Source: Syncephalis plumigaleata
Lineage: Eukaryota; Zoopagomycota; Zoopagomycetes; Zoopagales; Piptocephalidaceae
Assembly (NCBI GenBank): GCA_025201365.1
Contig: JAIXMF010000022.1
Span: forward strand, 1 to 64,000
Length of the DNA stretch: 64,000 nt
Reading direction: 5' to 3'
Shown: positions 37,915 to 51,664 of the stretch, one piece after another
Position numbering within the stretch: the stretch's first letter is position 1
Layout: every line of letters starts with the position of its first letter
The notes under the pieces: generated by a model
Database searches by the model: none
Told to the model about the DNA's origin: nothing
What the model saw: the letters and a program-made list of their open reading frames with translations, nothing else
Made by a program: the position numbers and the translations under genes

Positions 37915-38424
37915 TATATGACTATGCCCACACATGAAATCTTTGTATTCTTCGCATTCCATTATTTATTTTTAATTTAATGTTCGCTTGATAAAAATAA
38001 TAATCATGTAAACTATTATATCAATCCACTAGCTGGAATAATTCTATTTATAATCAGACATAACTTTACATTAGCTCCTGAAACTACTAGGATGCATTCT
38101 ACATTCGTGGTTATGTATCAGTAATAGGCAATTAGTCTATTTGATAATGGCACCATAATCTATACGTTGATTCGGAAGAAATGCCCTATCCAGTCTCCAG
38201 GTTACACGATTGCACGTTACAGAATGGTTCACTTCCTGTTAAGTATGCGCCACACATGGTGTTATTCGGTTTATATGGCATGGACTGCGGTCGAACTTGA
38301 TTTCTGCATCCCTTGTATCATATGCTTTGACAGTTCAAGCACACTCATCCTCTTTCCGTATCACTCCCCGCCTACACTCATTCCCTTCTTGTACTTTGCA
38401 TTCCTTTTTCCTTTTCCTTCAAAT
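37915..38424. other. Intergenic region upstream of receptor-like copy 4
   Basis: AT-rich, ending in a CT-rich leader (TTCCTTTTTCCTTTTCC) right before the ATG at 38425. An in-frame extension upstream of that ATG exists (from 38167) but has no counterpart in the paralogues, so I excluded it. Confidence 0.4.
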
Positions 38425-39420
38425 ATGGATACGCCGCTGTACGCGCCTAATATCAATGCGTTCGAGTATTGGACGAGCGTGAACGGGCAAGACATTAAAA
38501 CTATACAGGCGTATTCTATCGGCGTGCACATCCAACTTGTGGTGTACATCTTCTTTTCCTTGGTGTTTGTTCGAAATACACTCCGTAGCATAACCATTAT
38601 CCTCGTTGATATCCGTAGAGTGGCATCATGGTGTAGTATGTTCTCGGCATTGTCCGGTGTATTATTATTCGGCGTCATGGTTATTATGCATCAACTCCCG
38701 TATGGACCTTCGTGCAAAACGATTTCACTATGGTCCACCATAGGTATGGCCATATCCAATTTCTCCATCAATACCGCGCTACTCGAACGAGCGTATGTAG
38801 TACGTAGGAAAAATAAGAAACTCCTCGCCTTAGGACTATTCCTTAACTTTATTCAACTTATCGCCTATTTCTTCATTCTATTCGTTGAGCTTCAATACGT
38901 ATACCGTCCATCCGTAGGATGCTACGCTCTTTACCCGAAATACGGACCTTACTCTCGATTTCTGGTGGATACACCGCCAAGTCTAATACCCTCCATCGTA
39001 TTATCACCACCATCTACCGGCAATTTAAGCGATACAAACGCGATTGCTGGAGAAAACTGGCGCGGGATGGTATTATAACCATGATGCTGATCATCCTATC
39101 GAACCTTCTATCCACTATCTTATTGATCCTAGAAGTTGCCGGATCCTTTTCGATGATAATATTCATGGTTGATTGGTAAGTAATACTGCAATTGCTGGAA
39201 TAGTATATTCATCGGTTTTTTATATCCGAATCACAGGGTAACAACCTCGACCATTCTGATTGAGACTACCATTAAAATTAGCAAGACTAGATATCTAATC
39301 TCGAGTCAGGGTCCACTACATAATAATCATAATGGAGGCGACAGGTCAGTATTCCCCATGTCATCCCTTGTTCTTTCTGGGGAAACGACCACACTGAACT
39401 ATACATGTTTATCACGGTAG
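38425..39420 (+). CDS. Seven-helix membrane protein, family copy 4
   Basis: Best preserved copy. MDTPLYAPNINAFEYWTSV is followed by GVHIQLVVYIFFSLVFVRNT, RRVASWCSMFSALSGVLLFG, QLPYGPSCKTISLW, NTALLERAYVVRRKNKK, a long hydrophobic helix, and SVGCYALYPKYGPYSRFLVD. After one frame break near 39000 it continues TIYRQFKRYKRDCWRKLARDG and ends the core with MVDW. The final intron (39176-39237) again splits the DW Trp codon. The cytoplasmic tail is Ser/Thr/His/Asn-rich and ends CLSR. The shared intron position and landmarks prove common descent with the other copies. Confidence 0.7.
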
Positions 39421-39772
39421 CTATGCATTCCCACTTTTATTGTAACCTTGGTAAACACAGCATATAACGATTGCGTGAATACGCTGCTTCTCTCTCTCTC
39501 TCTCTCTCCCATCATTTCTTGTTCTACTGCATTATAATAAATCTACTCTAGAAATATAATGTTATAATGGCATTAACAATGGTAAAAAAAACACTTGAAC
39601 ACATGTTGATCTATCTAGTTTGGTATAAACACTGGGGAATGAACAAAGAATTACAACTATAAAGAATGATAAACATTTAACATCAAGAAATAACATGCTC
39701 AAATGCGTAAATGACAAGAAGAATCGCATCATAATAACGAGCAAGCATACGAACAATCTATATCGCTCGTTG
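39421..39772. other. Convergent intergenic region with a (CT)n run
   Basis: Lies between two convergent genes. (CT)n is at about 39490-39509, then AT-rich sequence with poly-A runs near 39585. It probably holds both polyadenylation regions. No gene recognised. Confidence 0.4.
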
Positions 39773-41227
39773 CTAGCTGATTGCCTCGTTCTTATTGCCA
39801 TTGAAAAGGTCGGTATCGTGATAGAATATTTCGACACGACGTTTAAATGCTTCCAATTCGGATAGACGATCGGCTAGGGCGGCGATATGCAGCAAATGGT
39901 CCGTACGAGTCTCGCGCCAACGGCCTTCTATCCATTCGAGACGATGTACAAGTGCGATATCGCGTGGTGTATCGGGCGTGCCACCCGTCCATGGTGGTGG
40001 CTGGTCGAAATCAGGATCGGACAAGCGATAAGCATGACGTCGTGGATCGACATTCACCACGGGACTACCGAATGACGTGGCTCTTTGACGCTGCGCTACA
40101 CGTACCGCTTGCGGGACAATAGCCGTATGTCGTCTGACATCCGTGCCAACGCCGCTATCGTTACTTCCCGTACGTGCAAGCGTACCCTTCGTGTCGCGCA
40201 TCGGTTTACCGTTGTCTTGATCGTTGCCATTACTACCGTCGACGCCGAACATACTGACTCGGTGACGGGTACCCAAGTGACGCCCGATGGTAAACGGGCC
40301 AACATATGTCCGCGCAATAAATATCGTTGCACCACTCCCCATGGACGTAACCGAGAGAACCCAAATAGAAACGTGTAGAATAGTACCGCGAATGTGATGG
40401 CACTACCCATGAGACTGATCATATCGAGCCAATCATGAGTGGTCTCGGCAATACGAAGCGGAACACTGAAGGCATTACCATCCGATGTGCTTTGATGAGC
40501 TGGTTGCAATGTAACCTGCATCGTAGTTGACGACGTGGTGGCATCCAGCATATCTAATCCAATGTCGTAATCCTTTTGTCGCTCACCATCGACATCAACG
40601 GTGATGTGTTCGCGCAATCGTAAAGCGTAATTGCTGCCGAGTGTAATGCGCTGGATTAGATGCGGTTCAATACCTTTAATCTTGTGATACTAGCCAGTGC
40701 ATCATTAGTTAATGCGTAATCGGCGGACACTAGAGCAAGAGAAAGTGTCGATGATCGTGTGCCATTGTTACTACTCGTTGCACTCGAATTGGATCCTAAT
40801 TGAAATTGCAATTGCACGCTGGTTGCTGCTAAATTATCATTTGCTGTATGTGCCTTGGCCGGATAAAACGATATTGGTGCATTGGTACGAATACGAACAA
40901 CCATGGTATTATTACGGTACTGGCTTGTTCTTTATTTATGGCTAGTTGATCAGTAGCATTGCTGGAACGCGTATCAGACGACCATGTGCGCAAGAGAGTA
41001 ACATGTGCATCGTTAAGAACGGAACGATCCCCGAACAATACGATGGATGGCACCGAGACACCATTTGCTTCCGTGTCGTGTCGATAAGCAATGGACGATG
41101 CGATAATACGACTCAATTCAAAATAGCCCAGTGTAACTAAGCCGCCTGCTAGTAAAAGAAGCACTAAAATACGCGCTACTCCTAAAGTGCGCGGTTCATG
41201 CGCTTGGAACAGTTTACTCCCAACCAT
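39773..41227 (-). CDS. Unknown two-helix membrane protein, frame-broken
   Basis: Begins MVGSKLFQAHEPRTLGVARI and at once has a transmembrane helix (LVLLLLAGGLVTLGYFEL). A luminal or extracellular beta-rich domain of about 270 residues follows (VVRIRTNAPISFYPAKAHTA, then VDVDGERQKDYDIGLDMLDA). The second helix is DWLDMISLMGSAITFAVLFYTF. Next comes RLRPWGVVQRYLLRG and a long cytosolic tail ending with a short amphipathic, coiled-coil-like segment (HIAALADRLSELEAFKRRVE). At least three single-base frame breaks lie between 40930 and 40330. I do not recognise the family. Confidence 0.5.
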
Positions 41228-43589
41228 AGACGGTGGAATAAGCCTTCAACAACAGTCAATATACAACAACAGCAACAACAACAACAACTTGATGCTAGTA
41301 AATAATGCTCGCTCGTCTACAATCGAACCACTAACCAATGTCGAAAAAATAAGAATGAATGCTAGAATGCTTGGAATGCAATAGTATAGTATGCACAATG
41401 CTACAGAATGCTGTTATGCTGAAGAAGAAGAAGAAGAAGAAGTAGAAAAAGGTGTGCGTAGTAGGTGTAGAGCTGGACCGCCACCGTCAATTTGCCTTCT
41501 GGTGGTATTACCGACCTTGCCATGCAGGAACAATCAAAGGCCTAATTACAATGGTTACACTTTAGACTCCATGTTCTTTTGAACAATATGCTATTTTTAT
41601 CCAAATACTGTCATTTAACTACTATTTATAAGTCTGTGTTCTTAGGTACAACATTGTATATACTCGTATGAATCGACTAATCTATCTCTTTATTGACGTG
41701 GTAAGACGGGTACTTCTATATGATTGTTATATTGCTTTCATCGTATTGTACAATAAACGAATGAACGTGAACGATGACTGCACCAATAGTTGTACGTCTA
41801 TTTTCATCCAATAGACAACTATTCATATGCAGTGGACTATTTTCTTTGTTCGTATTTCATATACTGTAGATCTATGTACGATAGGATACAGTGTTGATTC
41901 TTTGTAAAATTGATACTAATCAGCTAGTGCGTATTTACTTGCCACAACCATACCAATGTGATATCAACCAAGTTGTACATACAAGTCATTGCCATTACCA
42001 TTGCTATTGCTGCTGCTGCTGCTGCTGTTGTTGTTGTTGTTTAGACTAGTAAATCTAAGCAAAATAAAAAGAGGACCCTTAGTCATCATTTGTAAATGTA
42101 AACAAAACAGTCGTGCACACCGTAAAATAAAGAAAAGCGATCAACCATTTGTTGTTTACAACTCCGCTTAGTTCCTTGTTGGCTATGCTATGAGCTTACT
42201 CCTAAATTTCGTCACTTTGTTTACTCTCCTTTTTACTCTCCTTTTTGCTCTCCTTTATTTTCATTATGTTCACTACCGCAGCACTATGTTAGCACTTGTA
42301 ACGCAGTAGAATCCTGGATTTGCAGTTCCACTATCCAAATTCCTTCTATTTGGTTCCGGTTAAAGTTTACATTGCATTGTTAGAATCCTGGATACTATCA
42401 TATTAGATTACAAGAACAACAACAACAACAACAACAACAAAGATTAAACATGACCCCCTTTTTAGACATATTTTTAGTAATGCACCTTGATGTACTGACA
42501 ACTATCTATCATGTACTATAGCAATGGTATTGTCCCTAGAATAAGAAAAGCATAGCATAGCTATAGATGATGCTGTTGCTTTATGAGGATATAGATGATG
42601 CTAATGATTAATTTGTGAGCAAATAAATGATAATAAAGCTTGGAATTTTGTGGATTTGCTAATTGCGTCAATAGCTGTCATTGGTACATGAATTGTAAAT
42701 GTGCCTTAACACGGCTGCATCACCGAGTAAGATTGTGCAACTACGCGTATGCACTCGACCATTATTTGCTGCATGTGTACTGTCGTGCTCATGCATCTAT
42801 TGGAATGGCCGTTACTATCACTACTGTTTTTTCCCTTTTGCTATCAATGCGGTCGCTTCATTCATCTAGCAGTTGTAACATTTCATCCGCATTACCGTAC
42901 AAAAATTTCCGATATTCCTGCTGATCTGTATCCATTGTGGCAACATCGCAACCCCCACGCCTGCAAGCACGCCCCAGTCACCGCCGCCATGCCTTACGTT
43001 CCCTATGCGTTCACCTACTCCTTGCTAGGTGTTACTCCCCTTTCCCGCAGTCACGAGTTTCTCTCGCTCTCCTCCTCTCTCTCTATTATTTCCCTCTTAC
43101 GCTTTGTGCATATGTGGATAATGCTATCGCCATTAGCATTAGTGTCCCTAGTTATCGTATGAATCTAGTCGCCATTACCGCCAAGCCATACCCATTGGTC
43201 TCCATGCTTGTCTGCGCAGCCATTATCGTTGCCATCCACCGATATACTGCAGTGCGGTTTAGTACCAACGCGCGCTCCCATCCGATATTCGTATTTATCT
43301 GTTGTCATTAGAGCTACTGCTATGTCGCCACTTTAAATTAGTTGGCACCACTTTCTCTTCCATCGTATCTCTCTCTCTCTCTCGTTTCCTATTCTCTATA
43401 CGCGAGTGTCAACACATAAGCAAACGCGCATTTCTTTTCTTTGCTTTCGTTTTGCTTTATTGATTCCTACTTGTTCCCTATTTTCTACGCTCCTCGGATA
43501 ACTCCTTTTTTCGATTGTTTCTGATCATTACTGGCGCCTCCTCAACTGCTTCCCTGCCTTGTTTCCCCTTTTACTCGCTGGTCAGGTTT
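41228..43589. other. Gene-poor, microsatellite-rich region
   Basis: No gene I can defend. Repeats include CAACAACAG/AAC runs (41262-41290), GAAGAA (41421-41442), GCT/GTT runs (42006-42038) and AACAAC (42416-42440). TTTACTCTCCTTT repeats near 42225-42260, and (CT)n lies at 43369-43383. From about 42750 the + strand becomes strongly pyrimidine-rich. A hydrophobic frame at 43150-43310 might be an exon of the gene suggested next, but has no supporting signature. Confidence 0.35.
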
Positions 43590-45650
43590 AGCGCAGGTCA
43601 ATCTATTATTGCTCAACGACCGTGCGGATTCACAACAAACCGCGCTAATTGGACGCTTCTCTGCATACGTACATCAACAGTTGCAATCCTTCTTGCACCT
43701 TGCCGGTTGCTCCATTGTTTTCCTGGCTACATTGCTACAACCTAAATTCGACATCTGCCACTACCGTCCACTCCGTTATCTGTTCCCTCTCTTCTTCTTC
43801 TTTACCATTTTTCTATACAGTGCCCACCCCTACCCTTCGTTCCACTGTATCCCCGCTGTTATCCGGGGGGCAGTCTAGCTTGTATATCTTGCACACACAT
43901 ACACACGTACACGTTTGTATCTTTTATCGTCGTTGTTTTAGCCATCTATCATCTCGGTATTAGCGAGGTTTATTCCTTTACTCTACACTTTTCTTCTTTT
44001 TTTCTGATTGATTGGCAAACAATCGCCATCATTTGTATACAAATTATCCCGTTGTATTCTGCCCTTATTGTACGTGTCGTCACGTCTTATAGGCATTATT
44101 AATCGGTCTCTCTCTCTCTCTCTCTCTCTTCTCGTATTCTTGACGTGTTGATTTGTGAATACCTTCATCATCATTATCATCGTCACTTTCTTCTTTCCTC
44201 CTAACCATCCCTGTGATTGTTTATAATCATACCTGCCAACTTTTTGTTTGTCCCTATTGTGATAGACAATACTCTTTCCTAACCATCATTTGAATTGCTT
44301 TCTTCGTCTTCGTATCTATAGCTATCGTTATCACTATCATTAGCATTCTTATTTTTACTATTCCTATTATCCTTATCCTTATTTTTACTATTATTATCAG
44401 TCCTATTATTAGTATTATTATTAGTACTACAATTATATATACATATTCTATAGCCTGTGGTGTAAGTACTCCCAATGCAGTAATTGATGCTAATGAGACT
44501 AACCTTTTTTTGCTACTTACTTCATAGGACGTAGCACTCCCTCGACGTTACAACTATAGTCCGCTTACTTTGTCAGCTTCTGTAGCCAGGTTGTGCCAAA
44601 TATTGGCGGTATCCCTTTGTTCCGAAGACTACTACTCCAGCGTCTCGGCAGATTTCGCGCCTACACTCGTCCAAACCTTACCAACCTCTATTGTCTTTCT
44701 ATCGTTTCAAAATAGACACCCTAGTAGTCGACCTCCAACTTGCTTGGCAGTTAGTCATCGTTGTCATCCTTTGCAACTCAAAATGTCCCACCAACATTCT
44801 AAATCTTCCTGTGACTGTTGCCCGTCATCCTTCAATAGAATACAAAATTCACAACAAGGCAACCGATCCACCAGCGTACCACCCTCCGATATAGATCTTG
44901 GCATGTCAACTGGTTCCACCGTACAACCAAATAACACAAAATCTCCCACGCAAATACAAACATGCGTCTTGACAACAGAAATAACAACAACAACATTGGC
45001 AACAGCGGTAATAACACTCATTCAAATGTGACAGAAGTACATCCATCTCAATCGAAAAAGCCCGTCAATAACTCGATGAACTCCAATTTCACGTCGCTTT
45101 CCCTGCCAGCTGCAGTTCATCTGCTAAAACCCAAGCAAGCTGGCAATATATTCTCGACTCAGGTAATTAATAATGCGTATATACATTGTGATAGCTGTAT
45201 AATTTAGTCATTATTATTTATTGTACCAAATTAGAATATCAAAAAAATAGAATTAACCACCTCGGAACTACCCCAGTCAAGTTTACCTAGTGTCTCCACT
45301 GGCTTGACGTCAAATAGCGATGTAAGTAGTAAAGGAAATAAAATAACAACAAATAGCAGCGAAAGTAAGATGTAAATTTGACAATCATTGCTTTCTCTTT
45401 TTCTCGTCTCAAGAAGAACAATTCTATCAACAGGATACCTGTCAGCTATCCTGAACAGTGCAGCGCTCCTGCCATTCAATCTACACCCATGTCATCCGCG
45501 CACAAACCGTCGTCAAGCCTTATTCAACTGCTCCAAGTTTGAATTTGATGCCGACGAATACTACAGCCACCACCACCGCCACCACCACAACAACAAAAGC
45601 TACGAGCACTTGTTCACCTGGTCAAGTTACCAATAGAATGTCGCAATCAA
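43590..45650 (+). CDS. Possible multi-exon membrane protein with a Ser/Thr/Asn-rich tail
   Basis: Tentative. A stretch beginning near 43590 reads QVNLLLLNDRADSQQTALIG and FSAYVHQQLQSFLHLAGCSI, then hydrophobic helices. Another segment near 43930-44100 has LAIYHLGISEVYSF and IAIICIQIIPLYSALIVRVV. After a good acceptor (CTTCATAG at about 44527) comes YNYSPLTLSASVARLCQILA, a further helix (DTLVVDLQLAWQLVIVVILC), and a long polar tail split by introns near 45160-45235 and 45320-45414. The tail (Ser/Thr/Asn/Gln-rich, with poly-Thr) looks genuinely coding rather than random pyrimidine-rich DNA. Several frame changes prevent a clean model. Exon bounds are approximate and the family is unknown. Confidence 0.35.
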
Positions 45651-48600
45651 AGGTTAGTAGTCATATACTATAATGATACATATACATATATACATATGTA
45701 CATTCCCTTTGTCATTATTTCTTCTTTTTCTTCTTCGTAAACGTAAACCTTTCCATGCTTATTGCCATGACTCTATCATTTGCTTTTTCGCTGTATACAT
45801 CATTATTGAGCAACATGAGTATGCTTGTCATATTTATTCCTCTGTATCACATACACATCACCATCATCCTGAGTAATGAGCAATTCAACTCGCAACATGT
45901 CACTGATAAACAAAAAAGAACACATTGGTCCGTAAACCGTTCACACTCCATTCGAGATTGCGCTGCACTTGCATTGAAATTATTTGTTCCCTCATCTGCA
46001 AGGCACAAAATCTGCGTTTCCTTTTTTGGGACCCATATGCGAAGTCTGTCGTGCGCATATTTCAATGGAGGACTGACGTCAATCCTGACGTCAAATCACT
46101 CTGCGTGTTATTGCCATTGAGTGAAAGAATTCCCTACACAGACACGTATACGCACACACATTTGAAAGCGTAGCATTCTATTGTTTGTTTACCATTTGAC
46201 AATGCCATTGATCATGACTCGCATTCTGATCCTTACCACCACCTCCGAGCTGTATTTTGTCACTTAATCTCAAGATGATGGATAGAGCGCTACATATTTA
46301 CGCTAAGCCTCCTATCCACATCTTCCCTATTTAAGGTCTCCGCACTTGCCTATTATATGTGGCTGTGCAAGTATGTATAAACATCGCATGTAAAGTAAAG
46401 ACAAGAAAAGCGGAAAACAAGATGTACTTTTCTTTTGCGCGCTTTCGCTTTATCTATAACCGCCCTTTTCTGGCGAGCAATCAAGGCTCCCTGATGATTT
46501 TGGAAGTGGTCGAGACAATGTACTATTCTTTCTGCATACGACTCGACACCAATCGGGAATCATCCGCGATACAGGTGGACATGCGTTGACCGCGAATGAC
46601 TCCCCCCCCGTTTGTCTATGCTTGCACTCAGACGCTAGTGTACACAAAATGTACCAGCGCAGCGAATTTGTACAATAATGGCACGTCATTAGTTGCCAGT
46701 AGAGATGGGCGCGTGTGTGCGTGAGAGTGTGTGCAAGCCACTAATGGTGTGGCAATGGACGGTGCCACTGGAAGCAACGATGACTGCGCACGCATTTTGT
46801 GTCTACTTCCACTTTCCTTTTTCTACCGCGTCGTCGTACAGCCATAGTCTGGCTGGGTGTGGCGAAGACATTGATTCGTGTTTGTGCGAATTCCATACAA
46901 GCTTGCTAGTGGACATATTAGCTCGGCTTGACATTGTCCACACACTTTAATCCAAATTGGACAGTCATCAAGCCAATCCCACTCGTGTTACTTTGACTAA
47001 ATTAGAGGAGAGAGAGAAGAGAAGGGACGAGAAGAGAAGAGAAAGGATAGACATTGGTATAGCTTTTGGTTTCATTGTATTTTATTTTTAGTAGTTTTCT
47101 TGTTCTATTTGAACATTCTAATGAACGCGCGTTATTTCATTCAATTAACAGCATGGCTCGCCTGTGTTTAAGGGGGAGAGAGAGAGCGCGCGGTTACATT
47201 TATCGCTATCAGCATCATCGTCATTATTAGCATTATCACTATCATTGTTATGTTACTGCAATTATTATTATATTATTACTATTGTTGTTATTGTCATTGT
47301 GATTGTGTTACCACCGTTGGCATGTAAGCACACGAGGACATGCATGCACAAGCATATTCGTATTGGTAGTCACTTGTGGCCATTTGTCGAGTACATTTCT
47401 TGTCGGATTGCTGATACCTTGGTATGACAAACTATTGTTTTATCTATTGAGAGAGAGGGAGAGGAGGAAAAACTGTGGTATGTCAAGTAATATGCACTGG
47501 ATAAAACTAGTACATACGCATCTTGCAATCGAGCCAGCATCACACGTATTCGTTTGCAGGTCCATGCACTTGACGCGTTGCCATAACTGGTGTCGTGTTC
47601 ATGTCGCTTGTTGGCTAGCTTGAATCGTGCTTTAGCCGAATTTTTTAATAGAAAAACTCAGCAGTGACTGGCATTTTTGCATAACGCATCACACGCACTA
47701 GTATGTATGTGTGAGACATTTCCTCCGAGTCAAGTCATTGTATTGTTATTGTTTTTGTTATTGTTTTTCTTTAATGCAAGCATACCGCGTATTCGCTATA
47801 CATTATAATGTACGCTGCGTTGCTTGCCATCGATATGCACTATGGTATTTTTTTCTAAAGGAGTGCTTGCTTGCTTGCTTGTACATACATGCTGCTTCAT
47901 GTTGTCGGTTAGAACGTAGATTGCACATGATCTGTATCTTCCTTTATTTGGTTTATTAATCTTTGAGTACAACGTTCGGAGTCACGCGCCATATATGAGT
48001 CGGTGCCCATATTAATGGATCAGATGACGAGCGAGTGACATTGCTCATTTCTATACTCTACCATCAAATGGTGTAACGGATGATTTTATTCGTGTCCTCC
48101 TCTTACTTTCTTCTTCTTGTACTCATTAAGCGGATATTAGCACGATTCATGTCACGCTTATCTATTCATTTGTACAAGTTTATTCTTTTTCCTACTCGCT
48201 TGCTTTCATACACCACCTTGCTTCCATCCTTTGATTATCTTCCATCCGCTTGCTTTCCGCTTCTGTCCATGCATGCTTTCACTGCAGTCTCATTGCCACA
48301 TGGACCGGTTTCCCCTTCACTTCATCAACTTCTGTGAAATCATTCCTCTAATCTGCAAACGCTTCCTTGGATGGTCTTTTCCTCTGTTATTGCCAGTGGC
48401 GCCGCAGCCATCGAATCGCCGCCATTTTTATTAGTGTAGTCCGGTTTTTCTCTTACCGGCCCGTCCCTTGAAATCATTATGAGTGTTTATTTCCTATTAG
48501 GCTTTCCATGCGGCTAGCCATTCATGGTTGCTCATGAGTGGGAACACGCTCATGCTCACACTTTTGCACTCACACTCTCGCACACATCCTTCCTTGTGCT

Positions 48601-51600
48601 AGAGATTGAATGACTGAATGAATGAATGATTGTGGATGTCATTTGCCTTACTCACGCGTGAATATATGTCTGCGTGCGCGTACAATTGATTTTTCTTATT
48701 GCACTGCAAAATATGGAAATAATTGCGGAGAATTGGCCAACTTGCGTTGTAATCAATGTAGGGAGAAAATGAATGAATGAATGGATGTAAGGAAGGAAGG
48801 AAGAATGGATGTAAGGAAAGGAAAGGAAAGAGAGGAGAGGAGACTATGAAAGTGGTAAACAAGTGGATACGACGATGTGAACCTACTTTCACGATGACTC
48901 TACATATATGTAGTACCAATAATAACGATATGTAGATGAGTGTGTTCGATATCGTACACGCACGTATCGTTCCAGGTACATAGTCCGCTTTCAAAGTACT
49001 TTTTCTTACCTTTCTTTAACATCTCTCTTCATTCCAATATTTGTATCCATTATTGGATGACACGTTCCATTTTCATGGCCTATGCTCGTGATTTTTCTAT
49101 CCAAGGTTCCCTGAACACAGCATCACTCACTCGTTCACTCTCATACACACGTACACGTATATTCACTCGCGCACTCATCGATACACCATTTGCGTGTGTC
49201 CCATTGGCTTTGCACTTTCAAGAGCTTGCAGAAGGCAGGTTTATACGCGAAACGTACGCACGCGCATCCCGCAGCCGTGGTTGAAATATCCAGGGCCTTT
49301 TGCCGGCCTACCCATTGGCCTGCGTGTCCCATCATACGCATCGTTCATTGTTATATTTTCCATTCAAACGCATATCACTATCGCTAGTGTCACTATCAGT
49401 ATTACTAGTACTATTAGTGCTGCTGCTATTGTTGTTATTATTAGTAATATTGGGATCATTAGTCCCTTTTTTTAATTGGTAGTAATAGCACTACAACCAT
49501 AATAGTGTTACGGTTGGTGTGGTTACGCCTTTTTAGCGATAGTGACGGCGGTGCTCATAATTATCTATGCCTGTGGACTACGTATTGTTTTAACGTCTGC
49601 AATCGTTTGCGTATCACTTTCCTCTCTTTTTTGCTCACTCCCTTTTCACTTTGTCGCTAGTTCGCTCACTCACTCACTCCTCGCTCGCTCGCTTTCTTCT
49701 TTCCTTCTTTAGCCTTTGTTCTCTTCCTCCTCTCCTTTCTTTGCGCGCGCGCGTGCTATCTATCGCTTGTTTCTAATATCCTCGATTCTTCCTCTCGATC
49801 TCTATTTATCTACCTACCTGCCTACCTACCTATCTCATTCTTCCTCTCGCTCTTCTTCCCTCCAATACGTAAGCTAAGCTCCCTGGCTATACGTGACTTG
49901 ACCATTCTTTGGTTACACCACTTATTAACGCGTACGGTGTTCCAATATTCATCAACTTTTTGGATCACATCCGTGGAAGTTTATTTTTCCAAAGAATCAC
50001 GCTCCATTCGGCCATTTCATCCTTCCTCATATTTTCTACAGACTGGCAAAGCAACCTCCTTGACTTGCCCCTCTTTCTCCCTCTCTCTCCCTGTCCTGCT
50101 AAGCACCAGTGTCTTTTTTTATCGGTTGATACATCCATTGATGCATCCATTGATTCATCCATTCATTGATTGATTACTTGTTGTACGCACGGGTGAATGG
50201 TTGCACGCCGTGCTTAGCATTTGGCTAGAACGGGAAATAACGCATTAACTTTTTTATTTAATACTGTCATCATTCATTCATTCATTCATACGTTAAGTTA
50301 TTGCGTTTCTTATTTCTTATTCCTTTTTCGTGCACGCTCCATCGTTTGTCTTTGTCGCCTTGTTAGCATCCCCTCGATTTGTCCATCTAAGTGGTTTGTA
50401 TCGTTTAATGAGCAAGTAGTTATTTACTATTATTATTAATATTACTACTGCTGCTGCTGTTGTGCCTACCACTATCGATACGACACGATACACCCACTTG
50501 AACATCGTGTGTTTTTTCACGTGGACAGTCCAGTAAATCGAGGTTTTTCATCTCCGTGCGGTGGTCACGTTGACATACTTGCCCTATTCCTCGAATAAGC
50601 TGTAAGCAGTGTGCTGTCTAACTTTTGGCCAGGTTGCCTTGTAAAACCATTTGTTTCAAGGTTTTTACGCACTTTGGCAGAAAACACATATCGAATCACG
50701 CGGTAGTCTCTCTCTCCTCTCTCTCTTTCTCTCTCTTCTAGTTTGCATTCTAACGCCACAGAGAGTAACAGGCATTGAGAGAGACACAGAAAGACAGAAA
50801 GGAAAAAAGGGTAGAACCATACTTCTTCTTAGCGCGTGTTTCTACCATCATTACCTACCACATTTTCTTATACTTGATTGCTTGCTTGTTCCCTCTCCCT
50901 CTCTTCCTCTCTCTTCCTCTCTCTATTCGCGCTTGGTGTATATATTGTTGGAGTGACCCGTGTGCTGCCGAGCTGTTAACAACGAATTCGTTCATACCCA
51001 CACTTCACTTCTTTAACCTTTCTTTTTTCCATCAATCTTTTCCCGTATTGGTTTACCCATTTTTATATCCACTTTCCTTACCCAATCTACCACTATTGAT
51101 CCCTACCTTGTTGTTTATTTGAACACCAGCCCTTCTTCTGCTAATACTGCGAATATATACTCATTTGCGGATACTACTACCCGGTTTCTCCAACTTGGCA
51201 GTGCCTGACTTACGCGTATTCAAACTCCGACCCCCTTGATTGAGCCACGCGCACCGACCAACTTTGTTCTGCCATTTACACACACACACACAACTATTCT
51301 ACCTACCTACCTATCTATCTGTTTGTCAGTCTTCCTCTCCTATCCGCACACAAACGCAAACACAGACATACGCACACCACATCCATCCACGCACTAACTT
51401 ATCCACCTAACACAATACAACATAACACACGACCACGTTCATTCTATTGTTGTGCTAGTCTTTTTTCTTCCCCTTATTCAGATCTATCCTATTGATTATC
51501 CGATTAATTGGATTCTTGGTTATCATTTACACACTCGTTATCTCGCTTATTCTTGACGGGTAGTCGTGTTTTGTTCCGCTTCAGTAACTTTTTTGTTTGT

Positions 51601-51664
51601 CTTTTTGTTCGTTCGTTAGTTTTGTTAGTTTTGTTTATTAACTTACGCTAACCAAAACCACATT
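45651..51664. other. Six-kilobase gene-poor region, pyrimidine-rich on the + strand
   Basis: No gene recognised on either strand. The + strand has a persistent C/T bias with tetranucleotide runs (CATT at 50270-50290, TACC at about 49811-49835, CTCA/CTCG at 49665-49695), GCGCGCGCG near 49744, and GAATGAATG/GGAAGGAAG patches near 48605-48830. Open frames are Ser/Leu/Phe-rich or His/Thr-rich, as expected from composition. The last kilobase could be a long leader or promoter of the zinc-finger gene, since such CT-rich leaders precede other genes here. Confidence 0.4.

Noticed and set aside
38167-38424. Longer N-terminus for receptor-like copy 4
   Set aside because: No counterpart in the paralogues, which all begin shortly before the FxYW word; the extra part is CT-rich leader sequence.
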